Assembly (NCBI RefSeq): GCF_011250555.1
Contig: NZ_JAANMZ010000014.1
Span: 1 to 39,120 of the forward strand
Length of the DNA stretch: 39,120 nucleotides
From: Bacillus sp. MM2020_4
GTDB taxonomy: Bacteria > Bacillota > Bacilli > Bacillales > Cytobacillaceae
Direction of reading: 5' to 3'
The notes under the pieces: model-generated
The model's database searches: none
Told to the model about the DNA's origin: nothing
Seen by the model: only the letters and a program-made list of their open reading frames with translations
Made by a program: the position numbers and the translations under genes
Shown here: piece after piece, positions 1 through 7,651 of the stretch
How positions within the stretch are numbered: position 1 is the stretch's first letter
Layout: the number at the start of each line of letters is the position of its first letter

Positions 1-43
1 GGGCCAGCATAAAATATGGGAAATCTTAATAATTTATTCATGA

Positions 44-69
44 TTGAATAGGATATTCAAAATTGAATA
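44..69. promoter_or_regulatory. Overlapping palindromes upstream of the permease gene
   Basis: Three copies of the heptamer TTGAATA or its complement occur at 44-50, 54-60 (TATTCAA) and 63-69. They form two overlapping inverted repeats, with 3-nt and 2-nt spacers. They lie about 50-70 bp upstream of the likely permease promoter, so a regulator-binding site is plausible. The binding protein cannot be named from sequence. Confidence 0.4.
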
Positions 70-114
70 TCACTCTCCTTCTATCTAGGTTTAATTCACT
101 GAATATTACTACAA

Positions 115-144
115 TTGGAGATTGGTATGGTACTTGCATATAAG
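115..144 (+). promoter_or_regulatory. Putative sigma-A promoter of the APC permease
   Basis: TTGGAG (115-120) and TATAAG (139-144) are separated by 18 bp. A strong AAGGAGG ribosome site follows at about 162, eight bases before the ATG at 176. This is a sequence-only prediction. Confidence 0.45.
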
Positions 145-175
145 AATATATCTACTATATTAAGGAGGCTCAAAT

Positions 176-1702
176 ATGCAAGAAAATCAAAACAAGACAG
201 TAGGTGGAACTACAGTAGAACACGTTGATAGTGATACTTCACAACTGGCGGCGCTTGGCTATGAATCTGAATTTCGCCGTGACATGAGTCTATGGGCAAA
301 CTTTTCCCTTGGGTTCACCTATCTTTCCCCTGTAGTAGGTGTTTACACATTATTTGCTTACGCACTTGCGCAAGGCGGACCGCCCATGATTTGGGGCCTG
401 ATCATCTGTGGTCTCGGACAATTACTAGTCGCACTTGTCTTTAGTGAAGTTGTTGCACAATTCCCTGTTGCGGGAGGAGTTTATCCTTGGGCCCGAAGAT
501 TATGGGGGAGGAAATACGCGTGGATGACGGGTTGGGTATATTTAATCGCTTTGTTTGTCACGATTGCCAGTGTCGTATATGGAGCCGGACCATTTCTGGC
601 ACAGGTTTTGGGTTTTGAAGTATCAGTGAACTCAACCATTATTTGTGCACTGGGCATTCTTGCCCTATCAACCATCATCAATTTCCTTGGCACAAAGGTT
701 CTTGCGGCAGCAGCATTAATTGGGTTTACGGCTGAGATTATTGGTGCGCTTGCAGTTGGCTTTTGGCTCCTCCTTACACAAAGACATCACGGTCTAAGTG
801 TGATCTTTGATTCTTTTGGTGCCGCGGGCAGCCATAGCTACTTTTATGCCTTTGCTGCAGCAAGTTTAATTGGAACCTTTCTCTATTTTGGGTTCGAAGC
901 TTGTGGTGATGTGGCAGAAGAAGTGCGCGATCCGGGTGGACTGATTCCGAAGGCCATGCGCAGGACGATTTACATTGGCGGTGCTGCCGCAGTTTTTGTT
1001 ACCCTTGCTTTAGTACTTTCCATTGCTGATATTCCGGCAGTGGTCGCTGGAAAAGACATGACGCCAGTTGATACCATATTAACGAATGCATTCGGAACCG
1101 TTGGTGCAAAAGTCGTACTAGGGATTGTTTTGATTTCTTTCCTTTCATGTGCCATCAGTTTACAGGCAGCGGCCAGCAGACTTGCCTATTCTTATGGACG
1201 TGATGACATGATAGTAGGAAGCCGACTCTTAAAAAAGTTTTCATCAGCTCGTCACATCCCACCATATGCGCTACTACTTGCCGCTATTATTCCAGCAATC
1301 ATTGTTCTTGGTTCAAAAGTGTCAGAGGATGCACTCACAAAGATCATCAGTTTTGCCTCACTTGGCATTTATATTGGATTCCAAATGGTGGTTCTTGCTG
1401 CACTTCGGGCTAGACTAAAAGGATGGAATCCTAGTGGCAAATACCATTTGGGCAAGTGGGGACTGCCTGTTAATATTGGTGCACTTATCTACGGAATCGT
1501 CGCCATGATCAATATGTGTTGGCCAAGAACACCGGATGCGCCCTGGTATGATAACTATATCGTGCTCGTTTCAGGAGTCGTGGTAGTCGGTATTGGTGTA
1601 CTATATATGATGATTCATCGAAGCTATGGACATAGCAATATGCCATATAATGATGCGATACCGAATAAATACCAAGTCACCGACAAGTCTTTTAAGTCTT
1701 GA
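176..1702 (+). CDS. APC-superfamily amino acid permease
   Basis: A 508-residue membrane protein of the amino acid-polyamine-organocation superfamily. It probably imports an amino acid, GABA, choline or polyamine across the cytoplasmic membrane by cation symport or exchange. About twelve hydrophobic segments are visible. The N-terminal part carries the family's Gly-rich first helix, read here as LWANFSLGFTYLSPVVGVYT, and the loop motif QFPVAGGVYPWARRLWG near residues 97-113, typical of the ACT (amino acid/choline) subgroup that includes fungal GABA permease Uga4. The start is fixed by AAGGAGG at 162-168. It appears monocistronic, because the next gene is 600 bp away. The substrate cannot be read from sequence. 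Family assignment is secure, subgroup likely. Confidence 0.9.
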   Translation: MQENQNKTVGGTTVEHVDSDTSQLAALGYESEFRRDMSLWANFSLGFTYLSPVVGVYTLFAYALAQGGPPMIWGLIICGLGQLLVALVFSEVVAQFPVAGGVYPWARRLWGRKYAWMTGWVYLIALFVTIASVVYGAGPFLAQVLGFEVSVNSTIICALGILALSTIINFLGTKVLAAAALIGFTAEIIGALAVGFWLLLTQRHHGLSVIFDSFGAAGSHSYFYAFAAASLIGTFLYFGFEACGDVAEEVRDPGGLIPKAMRRTIYIGGAAAVFVTLALVLSIADIPAVVAGKDMTPVDTILTNAFGTVGAKVVLGIVLISFLSCAISLQAAASRLAYSYGRDDMIVGSRLLKKFSSARHIPPYALLLAAIIPAIIVLGSKVSEDALTKIISFASLGIYIGFQMVVLAALRARLKGWNPSGKYHLGKWGLPVNIGALIYGIVAMINMCWPRTPDAPWYDNYIVLVSGVVVVGIGVLYMMIHRSYGHSNMPYNDAIPNKYQVTDKSFKS

Positions 1703-1922
1703 TTTACAAACTGACACAACGAGACAGGAATAAAGGATTCCAGCACGGTGGTTTTAATGGTTCAAAAATGCCAAGAGATCCATCACTTGCTTCCATCTGA
1801 TTATTTGACTCCTACGAATATTGATTTCTATATAAGAAAGGACTAAGTACATCAAACTCTCGGTCATTATTCTATTCCGCATGAAAAGCGGCTGACCTAT
1901 TGAATGTGTTTCGATTTTTGAA

Positions 1923-1976
1923 AAGAGGTAACATGCCTATTCCTATGGTCTGAGAGGGGCGGTTACTTCTTTTTTC
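1923..1976. terminator. Long-loop hairpin with T-run, possible bidirectional terminator
   Basis: AAGAGGTAAC (1923-1932) pairs with GTTACTTCTT (1962-1971) with one mismatch and is followed by a run of six T on the plus strand. On the minus strand the other arm is followed by TTTT. The GGGGCGGTTACTT right arm resembles 3' ends of holin-like type I toxin loci in Firmicutes, but no toxin ORF survives. It could also simply terminate the permease transcript. Confidence 0.4.
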
Positions 1977-2261
1977 TATTGATGACTAGATCTGATTGGT
2001 CATTTTTTGACCCATGATGTAATTGATCGTACCCTCAGAGGTGCTATTCCATGACAAATTGATTGACATTTAGAGCTGTTCCATCACTACAGAAAGGTTG
2101 GATATCACATCTTCTCCCCCCCTTCGTTATTTTTATTTTTTTCGGTAATCAGCAGGGATATTTACATCCTGCAGCATTTTAAGTTCTGCTGTAATTGGAA
2201 GGATTTTTATGTTGCCAAAATGGAGGTACTGATGATATTATGGTGAGATGCTATAACTAAG

Positions 2262-2277
2262 GTACAAAAAGTTGTAC
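2262..2277. promoter_or_regulatory. Operator-like inverted repeat before the DHA2 exporter
   Basis: GTACAA-AAAG-TTGTAC is a perfect 6-bp inverted repeat lying just before the ribosome site (AAGGAGG at about 2288) of the exporter gene. It is downstream of the predicted promoter, where a TetR- or MarR-type repressor would block transcription. No regulator gene is adjacent, so the regulator is unknown. Confidence 0.45.
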
Positions 2278-2299
2278 TATTAGTTCAAGGAGGACAAAA

Positions 2300-3829
2300 A
2301 TGGAAAACATCAATTCAACTCATGCACGCCCGCCATATGGGATCCTTGCCATTCTCATGATTGGGGCTTTTATTTCCATGCTAAACGAAACACTCTTAAA
2401 TGTGGCACTCCCTTCCATCATGAAGGATTTAGATGTCGGCGCGTCGACTGTACAATGGCTCTCGACAGGTTATATGCTTGTTAATGGAATTATGATTCCA
2501 GCCACTGCCTTTTTAATTCAAAGATACTCTGTTAGAGGGTTATTCCTAACCGCCATAAGTTTATTTACGGTGGGAACCTTTCTTGCAGGATTCTCCACCG
2601 TCTTCTCTGTCTTGTTAGTTGCACGGCTCATCCAAGCGGCAGGATCTGCTATCATGATGCCGCTATTAATGAACGTCATGTTAACAAGCTTTCCACCTGA
2701 AAAAAGGGGCGGAGCGATGGGGCTTTTCGGTCTTATCTTTATTTTTGCACCGGCTGTCGGCCCAACATTATCCGGCTGGATGATTGAGCATTACGACTGG
2801 CGGATGTTATTCCACTTCGTTTCACCGATTGCTGTCATTGTTTTACTCATTGGGATTTTCTTACTAAAAGATAAGAAAGAAAAAGTTGAAATCCGACTTG
2901 ACTTCCTCTCGCTATTGTTATCAAGTCTTGGCTTTGGCGGTTTACTCTATGGATTTAGTTCTGCCGGTGATAAGGGCTGGGATAGCCCACTCGTATATGG
3001 CACGATTATCGTTGGCGCCATTTCATTAATTCTGTTTATCTTACGTCAATTTAAGCTGGAAAAACCAATGCTGGAATTCAGAATCTATAAATACCCTATG
3101 TTTGCCCTATCGTCAGCGATTTCAGTTGTCATTGCGATGGCTATGTTTTCAGCGATGCTGCTTTTACCCATCTATGTTCAATCAATACGCGGGATCTCTC
3201 CGATGAAATCGGGCTTGATGATGCTTCCAGGTGCTATTTTAATGGGGATCATGTCACCGATTACGGGAAAATTATTTGATAAGTTTGGTGGCCGTGTTTT
3301 AGCGATTATCGGTCTTACAATTACAGTTGTAACCAGCTATTTCTTCAGTAAGCTGACACTGGACACCTCTTATTCTCACTTAATTTTGTTATATTCGGCA
3401 CGTATGTTTGGAATGTCGATGGTCATGATGCCTGTTATGACCAATGGCTTAAACCAATTACCAGCGCGGTATTATCCGCACGGAACAGCCATGAATAGTA
3501 CATTGCAGCAAGTTTCGGGCGCAATTGGTTCGGCACTGCTCGTCACCATCATGACCAATCGGACAAAAACACATGCGGAGGATCTAGGCGCAGCTGCCAT
3601 GAACCACATAACAGGGAAACCCACCCCAGCTGTGTTAGCTGAAATGAAGCAACAAATTGCCACGAAAGCCATGCTGGAGGGAATTAATGATTCCTTTGTT
3701 GTTTCTGCAGGAATTGCTTGTGTGGCTCTCATCCTCGCATTCTTCATTAAGCGCGCTAAACAAGCAGATGATCCAGTAGAAGTGAAGTTATCTGAACAAA
3801 AAGTAGTAACTCAATTCGTTGAAAATTAA
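2300..3829 (+). CDS. DHA2-family MFS multidrug exporter
   Basis: A 509-residue major facilitator with about 14 transmembrane helices, of the drug:H+ antiporter-2 (EmrB/QacA, LmrB-like) family. It should export hydrophobic drugs or toxic metabolites using the proton gradient. Visible marks are the helix-1 motif MLNETLLNVALPSIMKDL (near 28-45), the loop 2-3 region around residue 70, and helix-5 motif C as GPTLSGWMIEHYDWR (near 153-167). The length is normal for the family. AAGGAGGACAAAA precedes the ATG. A terminator hairpin follows directly. The gene stands alone, with an operator-like palindrome in its leader suggesting substrate-induced derepression. The exact substrate is unknown. Confidence 0.92.
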   Translation: MENINSTHARPPYGILAILMIGAFISMLNETLLNVALPSIMKDLDVGASTVQWLSTGYMLVNGIMIPATAFLIQRYSVRGLFLTAISLFTVGTFLAGFSTVFSVLLVARLIQAAGSAIMMPLLMNVMLTSFPPEKRGGAMGLFGLIFIFAPAVGPTLSGWMIEHYDWRMLFHFVSPIAVIVLLIGIFLLKDKKEKVEIRLDFLSLLLSSLGFGGLLYGFSSAGDKGWDSPLVYGTIIVGAISLILFILRQFKLEKPMLEFRIYKYPMFALSSAISVVIAMAMFSAMLLLPIYVQSIRGISPMKSGLMMLPGAILMGIMSPITGKLFDKFGGRVLAIIGLTITVVTSYFFSKLTLDTSYSHLILLYSARMFGMSMVMMPVMTNGLNQLPARYYPHGTAMNSTLQQVSGAIGSALLVTIMTNRTKTHAEDLGAAAMNHITGKPTPAVLAEMKQQIATKAMLEGINDSFVVSAGIACVALILAFFIKRAKQADDPVEVKLSEQKVVTQFVEN

Positions 3830-3838
3830 ATGGAGGTA

Positions 3839-3866
3839 GAGGTGACAATTTGTCACCTCTTTTTCT
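3839..3866 (+). terminator. Rho-independent terminator of the DHA2 exporter
   Basis: GAGGTGACA (3839-3847) and TGTCACCTC (3851-3859) form a perfect 9-bp stem with a 3-nt loop, followed by TTTTTCTTTT. It begins nine bases after the exporter stop codon. Confidence 0.9.
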
Positions 3867-4029
3867 TTTGATTATGGTGGAGCATGTGTGTTTTCTTTAA
3901 CCAGACACCAAACTTTGTCAGTGGGTTGTTCATTTTCTAAGAACAACCTAATTAGTTCAATCGAGTCTACTAAAAAATCACCCTTGATAACCTCTTCCAC
4001 AGTGAGCCTATGCTCTTGAGTAGGAGGAA

Positions 4030-4160
4030 TTCTACAATTGGAAAGCTTTTTCTACAAAAATAAAACTTATTCTACAAATTCGGGAAACAATTCCACAAAA
4101 ATTGGAAACGACCTTCCAAATCAATCAAAAAATACGGGTTAGTCCCTCTAGAAGAACTAT
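4030..4160 (+). repeat. Phased TTCTACA module, copy A
   Basis: TTCTACA-type heptamers start at 4030, 4050, 4070 and 4091 (the last is TTCCACA), so spacing is 20, 20 and 21 bp. Then comes the inverted repeat TTGGAA-N6-TTCCAA at 4102-4119 and a decayed version of the GGTTAGTCC hairpin at 4138-4160. The first heptamer of copies B and C is missing. It lies between the convergent exporter and NERD genes. The rest of the 3830-4212 gap shows no gene. Confidence 0.85.
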
Positions 4161-4212
4161 CTCCTACCTCAAACCCAACGTCGCAAACGAGCGAATCGAC
4201 CCCAAACTCGAG

Positions 4213-5178
4213 TTATAGGAAGCCCTTTGGTGGGTAGTAGATGCGGCCTTTGGTTGTACCAGTATAGGGGAAATTCAGAGTAGACAAAAAGTAGGTGGTG
4301 GCTCTGGAGGATGGAAGATGAAGAAAGGAACGAATTCCCTCGTTGGTAAATGTCGGGTTACCTAATAAATAATAATCCTTTATATCGCCAATAGGTACAT
4401 TTTGGGAAACAAAACCACAAAAAGGGCATATCCAATTTTTCCTTTTGTATTTCATTGGAATAAATAAGCATTTTGAGCATTGAGCGCCTGTTATCACATC
4501 AGAATTGGCTACCTCAAACTTCTCAAGCATGTTGATATCCAGCGGAGTATGTTTTTTTAGCAACAACTTTTTTATTTTTTCTAAAGTTTTATGGTCCACC
4601 CACTCTCTACTGTATTGCTGATAAAGTTGATCCATTTTTCCCAGCACATCGCTCGCCCGATACACCTTTTGCTCTACTTCTCTATTTCCGGGACTGATCA
4701 CCACTTCGGTCGAAGATTTACTAACCACAACAAGAGACTCTATCGGAATGTGCGGCAATTTATATTTTTTCAAAAAATATTTCAGCAACAATTGATGGCG
4801 ATTTGCCTGTGAAATAGGATTCTCATAGATTAACCGCTTATCCATATACTCTTGGATCATCTGATTCTTTTCAAAAATAAGCTTACCGGAATGGTTTTTG
4901 CCGTCAAGGAGGATAATGATTTGGGGAGATAAAAGAAAAAAATCCAGTTGAAAAAAGGCATCCTCATAGGGAAGGCGTAAATCGTGGAAAATGTAGAATC
5001 TTTGTGTGGGAATTTGACCTAAATAGTAGCTAATGGTCTTTTCTCCGTTGTAACCGGATTTTAAATTCTTAATATACGGGATTAACTTTACTAATGCAGG
5101 GTGCTCTAAGGGTGTCCGTTTCTCTAAAACCTCTGCTTTTAGAAGATTTTTAGGTATTTCAAGTGGCTTTACGAACAA
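4213..5178 (-). CDS. NERD-domain (nuclease-related) protein with zinc ribbon
   Basis: A 321-residue protein whose first half fits the NERD (nuclease-related domain) family. NGEKTISYYLG opens the domain, and DAFFQLDFFLLSPQIIILLD followed by GKNHSGKL gives the D...K-type core expected of a restriction-endonuclease-like fold. PISQANRHQLLLKYFLKK completes it. A C-terminal zinc-ribbon-like CxxC...CxxC (CSKC and CPFC, near residues 234-255) is present. NERD proteins are thought to act on nucleic acids, but function is unproven for this type in Bacillus. The start is TTG at 5178 with AAGGAGGG upstream. The gene is bracketed by direct copies A and B of the phased TTCTACA module, which may mean it was gained or moved with them. 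Confidence 0.8.
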   Translation of the reverse strand: MFVKPLEIPKNLLKAEVLEKRTPLEHPALVKLIPYIKNLKSGYNGEKTISYYLGQIPTQRFYIFHDLRLPYEDAFFQLDFFLLSPQIIILLDGKNHSGKLIFEKNQMIQEYMDKRLIYENPISQANRHQLLLKYFLKKYKLPHIPIESLVVVSKSSTEVVISPGNREVEQKVYRASDVLGKMDQLYQQYSREWVDHKTLEKIKKLLLKKHTPLDINMLEKFEVANSDVITGAQCSKCLFIPMKYKRKNWICPFCGFVSQNVPIGDIKDYYLLGNPTFTNEGIRSFLHLPSSRATTYFLSTLNFPYTGTTKGRIYYPPKGFL

Positions 5179-5304
5179 CTGATACCCTCCTTTTTCATAA
5201 TAGAGTTAATTTCGTTGTTTTTTATACGATTACCTTTATTTTTTATGTGGAGATTTTGTGACCTTTTGATTTTTTAATCGAGTATTTTACCGATTCGGTA
5301 GGAA

Positions 5305-5446
5305 TTCTACAAAATGTAGGAGGAATTCTACGATTAAAAGGATTTTTCTACAAAAATGAAACTAATTCTACAAATTTGGAAAACAATTCTACAAAAATTG
5401 GAAGTATTCTTCCAAATAGGGGTTAGTCCCTCCAGTAGGACTAACC
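5305..5446 (+). repeat. Phased TTCTACA module, copy B (best preserved)
   Basis: TTCTAC heptamers start at 5305, 5326, 5346, 5366 and 5387 (spacing 21, 20, 20, 21), and a weaker TTCTTCC at 5407 keeps the phase. TTGGAA-GTATTC-TTCCAA follows at 5398-5415. Then a perfect 9-bp hairpin, GGTTAGTCC (5421-5429) with GGACTAACC (5438-5446), closes the module. It sits between the 5' end of the NERD gene and the 3' end of the next minus-strand gene, in a gap (5179-5536) with no ORF. Confidence 0.88.
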
Positions 5447-5536
5447 TCAAATCACGAAGCAGAAGAACCAGCCACTATTCACAAAAAGTTACCTTTCTAA
5501 GTCAAAAAGGCTAGCGAGGTATTCCTAGATATCAGC

Positions 5537-6154
5537 TTACTTTTGGACATATTGCGGGAAGTTTTCCTGTACGAACTCTTTTTCTTCAGCCAAACCTAGA
5601 ACTCCGTATGCTCTGCCCACTGAACCCTCTTGTTGTTTCCAAAGGAAATTGTGGTCAGCGGCAATATAATTGAACTGGCCCTTCTTCCAATTTTCCGCAA
5701 TCTCAAGCATTTTCTCTTTATTAACAAAGTTACTACTAGAAACTACTTCGACCACTTGATTAACCGTGTCCTCAACCATTGGAATGGCACCAAGTTTTTT
5801 TTCTGCCCTTACCTTCTGATGCGTCATTTTATGCATCACATTCATTACGTCAACTTCAGTAGATTCTGGAGTAAGCCCAGTATCATATTCAATCTGGTCA
5901 ATAAAACCAACTTGTTCTGCAAGTTTTTTAAGAGCCTCTTCTTCAGCACGTTTAGCATCTTCCTTTTGCACCTTTTCTAATTCAGAAAGTTGTTCTTCTT
6001 CATACTTCTGCTTCTCTTGCTGTTTCAACTCATACGCACGAGCATTAGCATGAATCTTATAAACGGCTAAAGCAGCAATTATCAGCACAAGAACAAGGAT
6101 TCCTAAAGACATCAACAGCTTTTTGCCTTTTTCATTTTGCAAATCAGTTCTCAT
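5537..6154 (-). CDS. Membrane-anchored protein, DUF6241-like
   Basis: A 205-residue protein with a charged cytoplasmic start, one transmembrane helix (near residues 14-33, rich in Leu, Ile and Val), a Glu/Lys/Gln-rich coiled coil (about 38-78) and a soluble extracytoplasmic C-terminal domain. The stretch VMNVMHKMTHQKVRAEKKLG (near 104-123) resembles the DUF6241 family of Bacillaceae; I hold that name at moderate confidence. It lies 119 bp downstream of the PadR/HAAS unit on the same strand and could be read through from it. The ribosome site is weak (GTTGGGGT). Function unknown. Confidence 0.7.
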   Translation of the reverse strand: MRTDLQNEKGKKLLMSLGILVLVLIIAALAVYKIHANARAYELKQQEKQKYEEEQLSELEKVQKEDAKRAEEEALKKLAEQVGFIDQIEYDTGLTPESTEVDVMNVMHKMTHQKVRAEKKLGAIPMVEDTVNQVVEVVSSSNFVNKEKMLEIAENWKKGQFNYIAADHNFLWKQQEGSVGRAYGVLGLAEEKEFVQENFPQYVQK

Positions 6155-6273
6155 AAAAATAGCAACCCCAACTTCTTTTATTTGTTCATTTTCTGTGTTT
6201 TATGATAATCTCTTAAATTATCAAAATCAATGATCTTTGGCACCGAAACCCCTGAACCATCCAACAGTTCCCT

Positions 6274-6927
6274 TCAGCGAATCAACGTCCTTCGCTTGTT
6301 CTTAGGTCGATTCTTATTCAAAAACAGCAAGGTAAAAATCTGTCTTGCCAAAAGATAGGCAAACGCCCCGATTGGGATGGCGAACAAATCAAGCCATAGG
6401 CCATCCGGATATTGGTCAGGGTGGTTTATCAATGATTGAGACTGAATTGCCCCGACAATTAAAGAGGGAACAAAAAACAACAGCCACGGGTTGCGAAGCC
6501 ACTTCACATTGAACTGCTGGTTAAGTCCTTCGTAGATTGCTTCCCCTGCCCCAGCCACAAACAAAACGATAAAGAATCCCCCTACCACACTTTCGACGGG
6601 GAGAGTATTGGCAAATTCCGGGTGGTAAAATTCCATTGAAACATACGAGACCAAGCATAAAAACGCAGTAACAAAGAAGACGCTCCAGACAAAACGAGCA
6701 ATCTTCAACCAAGGAAACATCGCCCGCTTCAGTTCCTGATTTAAGCTTTGCTCATTTCCGAAGGATTGGATTACCTGATGTGCAGCCTCCTTTTCAGAAT
6801 ACCCATTACTCATTAACTCGTTCATATGCTCCACGAGATGGGCATACAACTCCTCGTGCATTTCCTCCCTTTCCTCCTGCGGCAAGTCGGCTAAGATTTG
6901 TTGTAGATAACGCTCAAGCTCGTTCAT
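6274..6927 (-). CDS. HAAS-domain (DUF1700-like) membrane protein
   Basis: A 217-residue protein. Residues 1-65 form the HAAS-type amphipathic domain: MNELERYLQQILADLPQEER, then an EELYAHLVEHM segment and GYSEKEAAHQVIQSFG. This is the usual partner of PadR regulators. About four transmembrane helices follow (near 75-95, 108-125, 145-165 and 180-200). The true start is the ATG at 6927, not an upstream in-frame codon, because its ATG overlaps the TGA of the PadR gene (ATGA) and has a GGGGGG ribosome site. This coupling means the two proteins are co-translated. In related pairs the membrane protein is thought to sense or tune envelope functions, but the role here is not known. Confidence 0.85.
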   Translation of the reverse strand: MNELERYLQQILADLPQEEREEMHEELYAHLVEHMNELMSNGYSEKEAAHQVIQSFGNEQSLNQELKRAMFPWLKIARFVWSVFFVTAFLCLVSYVSMEFYHPEFANTLPVESVVGGFFIVLFVAGAGEAIYEGLNQQFNVKWLRNPWLLFFVPSLIVGAIQSQSLINHPDQYPDGLWLDLFAIPIGAFAYLLARQIFTLLFLNKNRPKNKRRTLIR

Positions 6928-7250
6928 GCTAACCCCCCTAACGTTCGATCGATTAACTGATTGATTTGCTTCCAATTCTTGAGTTTCTCCGAAAGCAATT
7001 TATGTCCTGTTTCCGTTATAGAATAATATTTTCGCCTCGTCCCATCCGGCTGCTGGCTCCAGTAGGATGTCACACATTCCTTATTCTCTAAGCGTTTTAA
7101 AGCCGGATATAAGGTACCCTCATTCATGTGGTAGGCATCGTCGCTTAAAATGCGCAACTTCTTAGTCATTTCATATCCGTAACAGTCACCCTCAACTAAC
7201 AAAGAAAGCAGGAGAATCTCAATACTCCCTTTCAGTAATTCCCTATCCAT
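6924..7250 (-). CDS. PadR-family transcriptional regulator
   Basis: A 108-residue winged-helix repressor. MDRELLKGSIEILLLSLLVE starts the domain; GDCYGYEMTKKL is the family signature; MNEGTLYPALKRLENKE is the recognition-helix region (near 40-57); and GTRRKYYSITETG forms the wing. The ATG at 7250 is chosen because GGGGGAG lies just upstream; the longer frame to 7280 lacks a ribosome site and would run into the operator. It overlaps the HAAS gene by ATGA. A 46-bp near-palindrome directly upstream (7271-7316) is the obvious autoregulatory operator and also covers the start region of the divergent gene. Confidence 0.92.
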   Translation of the reverse strand: MDRELLKGSIEILLLSLLVEGDCYGYEMTKKLRILSDDAYHMNEGTLYPALKRLENKECVTSYWSQQPDGTRRKYYSITETGHKLLSEKLKNWKQINQLIDRTLGGLA

Positions 7251-7270
7251 AAAATCTCCCCCAAATATTC

Positions 7271-7316
7271 CTAATAACATTGTATAACAATGTACCTTGT
7301 TATACCATGTTGTTAG
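7271..7316. promoter_or_regulatory. Large palindromic operator between padR-type gene and divergent membrane gene
   Basis: The core TATAACAA (7283-7290)-TGTACC-TTGTTATA (7297-7304) is a perfect inverted repeat. The outer arms CTAATAACAT (7271-7280) and ATGTTGTTAG (7307-7316) match at 9 of 10 positions. Total symmetry therefore spans 46 bp with only the two inner 2-bp steps and one base unmatched. The position between divergent start codons and beside a PadR gene supports PadR binding. Confidence 0.75.
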
Positions 7317-7348
7317 AAAAAAAATACAAATTACAAGGAGGAACTCCG

Positions 7349-7651
7349 GTGGATGGATTGATTTGGTTGATAATTTTGGTCTTACTTGCGTTGTTCAATA
7401 GCGTAGCAATCCAGTTATACAAAAAGAACAAACTGCATTTTTTCTGGTCAGGGATTATAATCGGGATTCTTGGACCGATTATTGCGTTTTCCCTCGGGGC
7501 CGTCTTCGTGAAGGTTGATCATAGTCAGGGAAGCACTGGAGAAGGTGGGGCTATAGCCGCTGCGTTTATCGGACTAATTATTGTCGGCAATGGGCTTCTT
7601 TATCTTTTGATTGGGATTATACTAAAAATAGTGAGCTGGGTTAAGAGATAA
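7349..7651 (+). CDS. Small three-helix membrane protein, unknown
   Basis: A 100-residue hydrophobic protein with three predicted transmembrane helices: DGLIWLIILVLLALFNSVAI at the N-terminus, FFWSGIIIGILGPIIAFSLG in the middle and IGLIIVGNGLLYLLIGIIL near the C-terminus. I choose the GTG at 7349 because AAGGAGG ends seven bases before it; the longer open frame to 7280 starts inside the operator palindrome. It is divergent from the PadR gene and shares its operator, so PadR control is likely. I do not recognise a family. Confidence 0.7.
   Translation: MDGLIWLIILVLLALFNSVAIQLYKKNKLHFFWSGIIIGILGPIIAFSLGAVFVKVDHSQGSTGEGGAIAAAFIGLIIVGNGLLYLLIGIILKIVSWVKR

Larger units (their letters stand above)
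1703..2299. other. 597-bp intergenic region with hairpins and possible gene debris
   Basis: No convincing ORF is present. It holds a long-loop hairpin at 1923-1976, a GC-rich hairpin around 2148-2176 (arms near GCAGG and CCTGC), and a likely promoter for the next gene (TTGCCA at about 2213, TATTAT at about 2237). The first 90 bases can be read as a short peptide without stops (HGGFNGSKMPRDPSLAS), possibly a relic of a lost coding sequence, but I do not recognise it. Confidence 0.4.

Noticed and set aside
4030..5446. DnaA boxes / replication origin in the phased module
   Set aside because: TTCTACA does not match the DnaA box TTATCCACA, the module is dispersed in four places, and no dnaA, dnaN or rep gene is near. 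Iteron-like spacing is noted but an origin is not supported.
7280..7348. N-terminal extension of the three-helix membrane protein
   Set aside because: The extra residues fall in the operator palindrome and lack a ribosome site; the GTG at 7349 has AAGGAGG at correct spacing.
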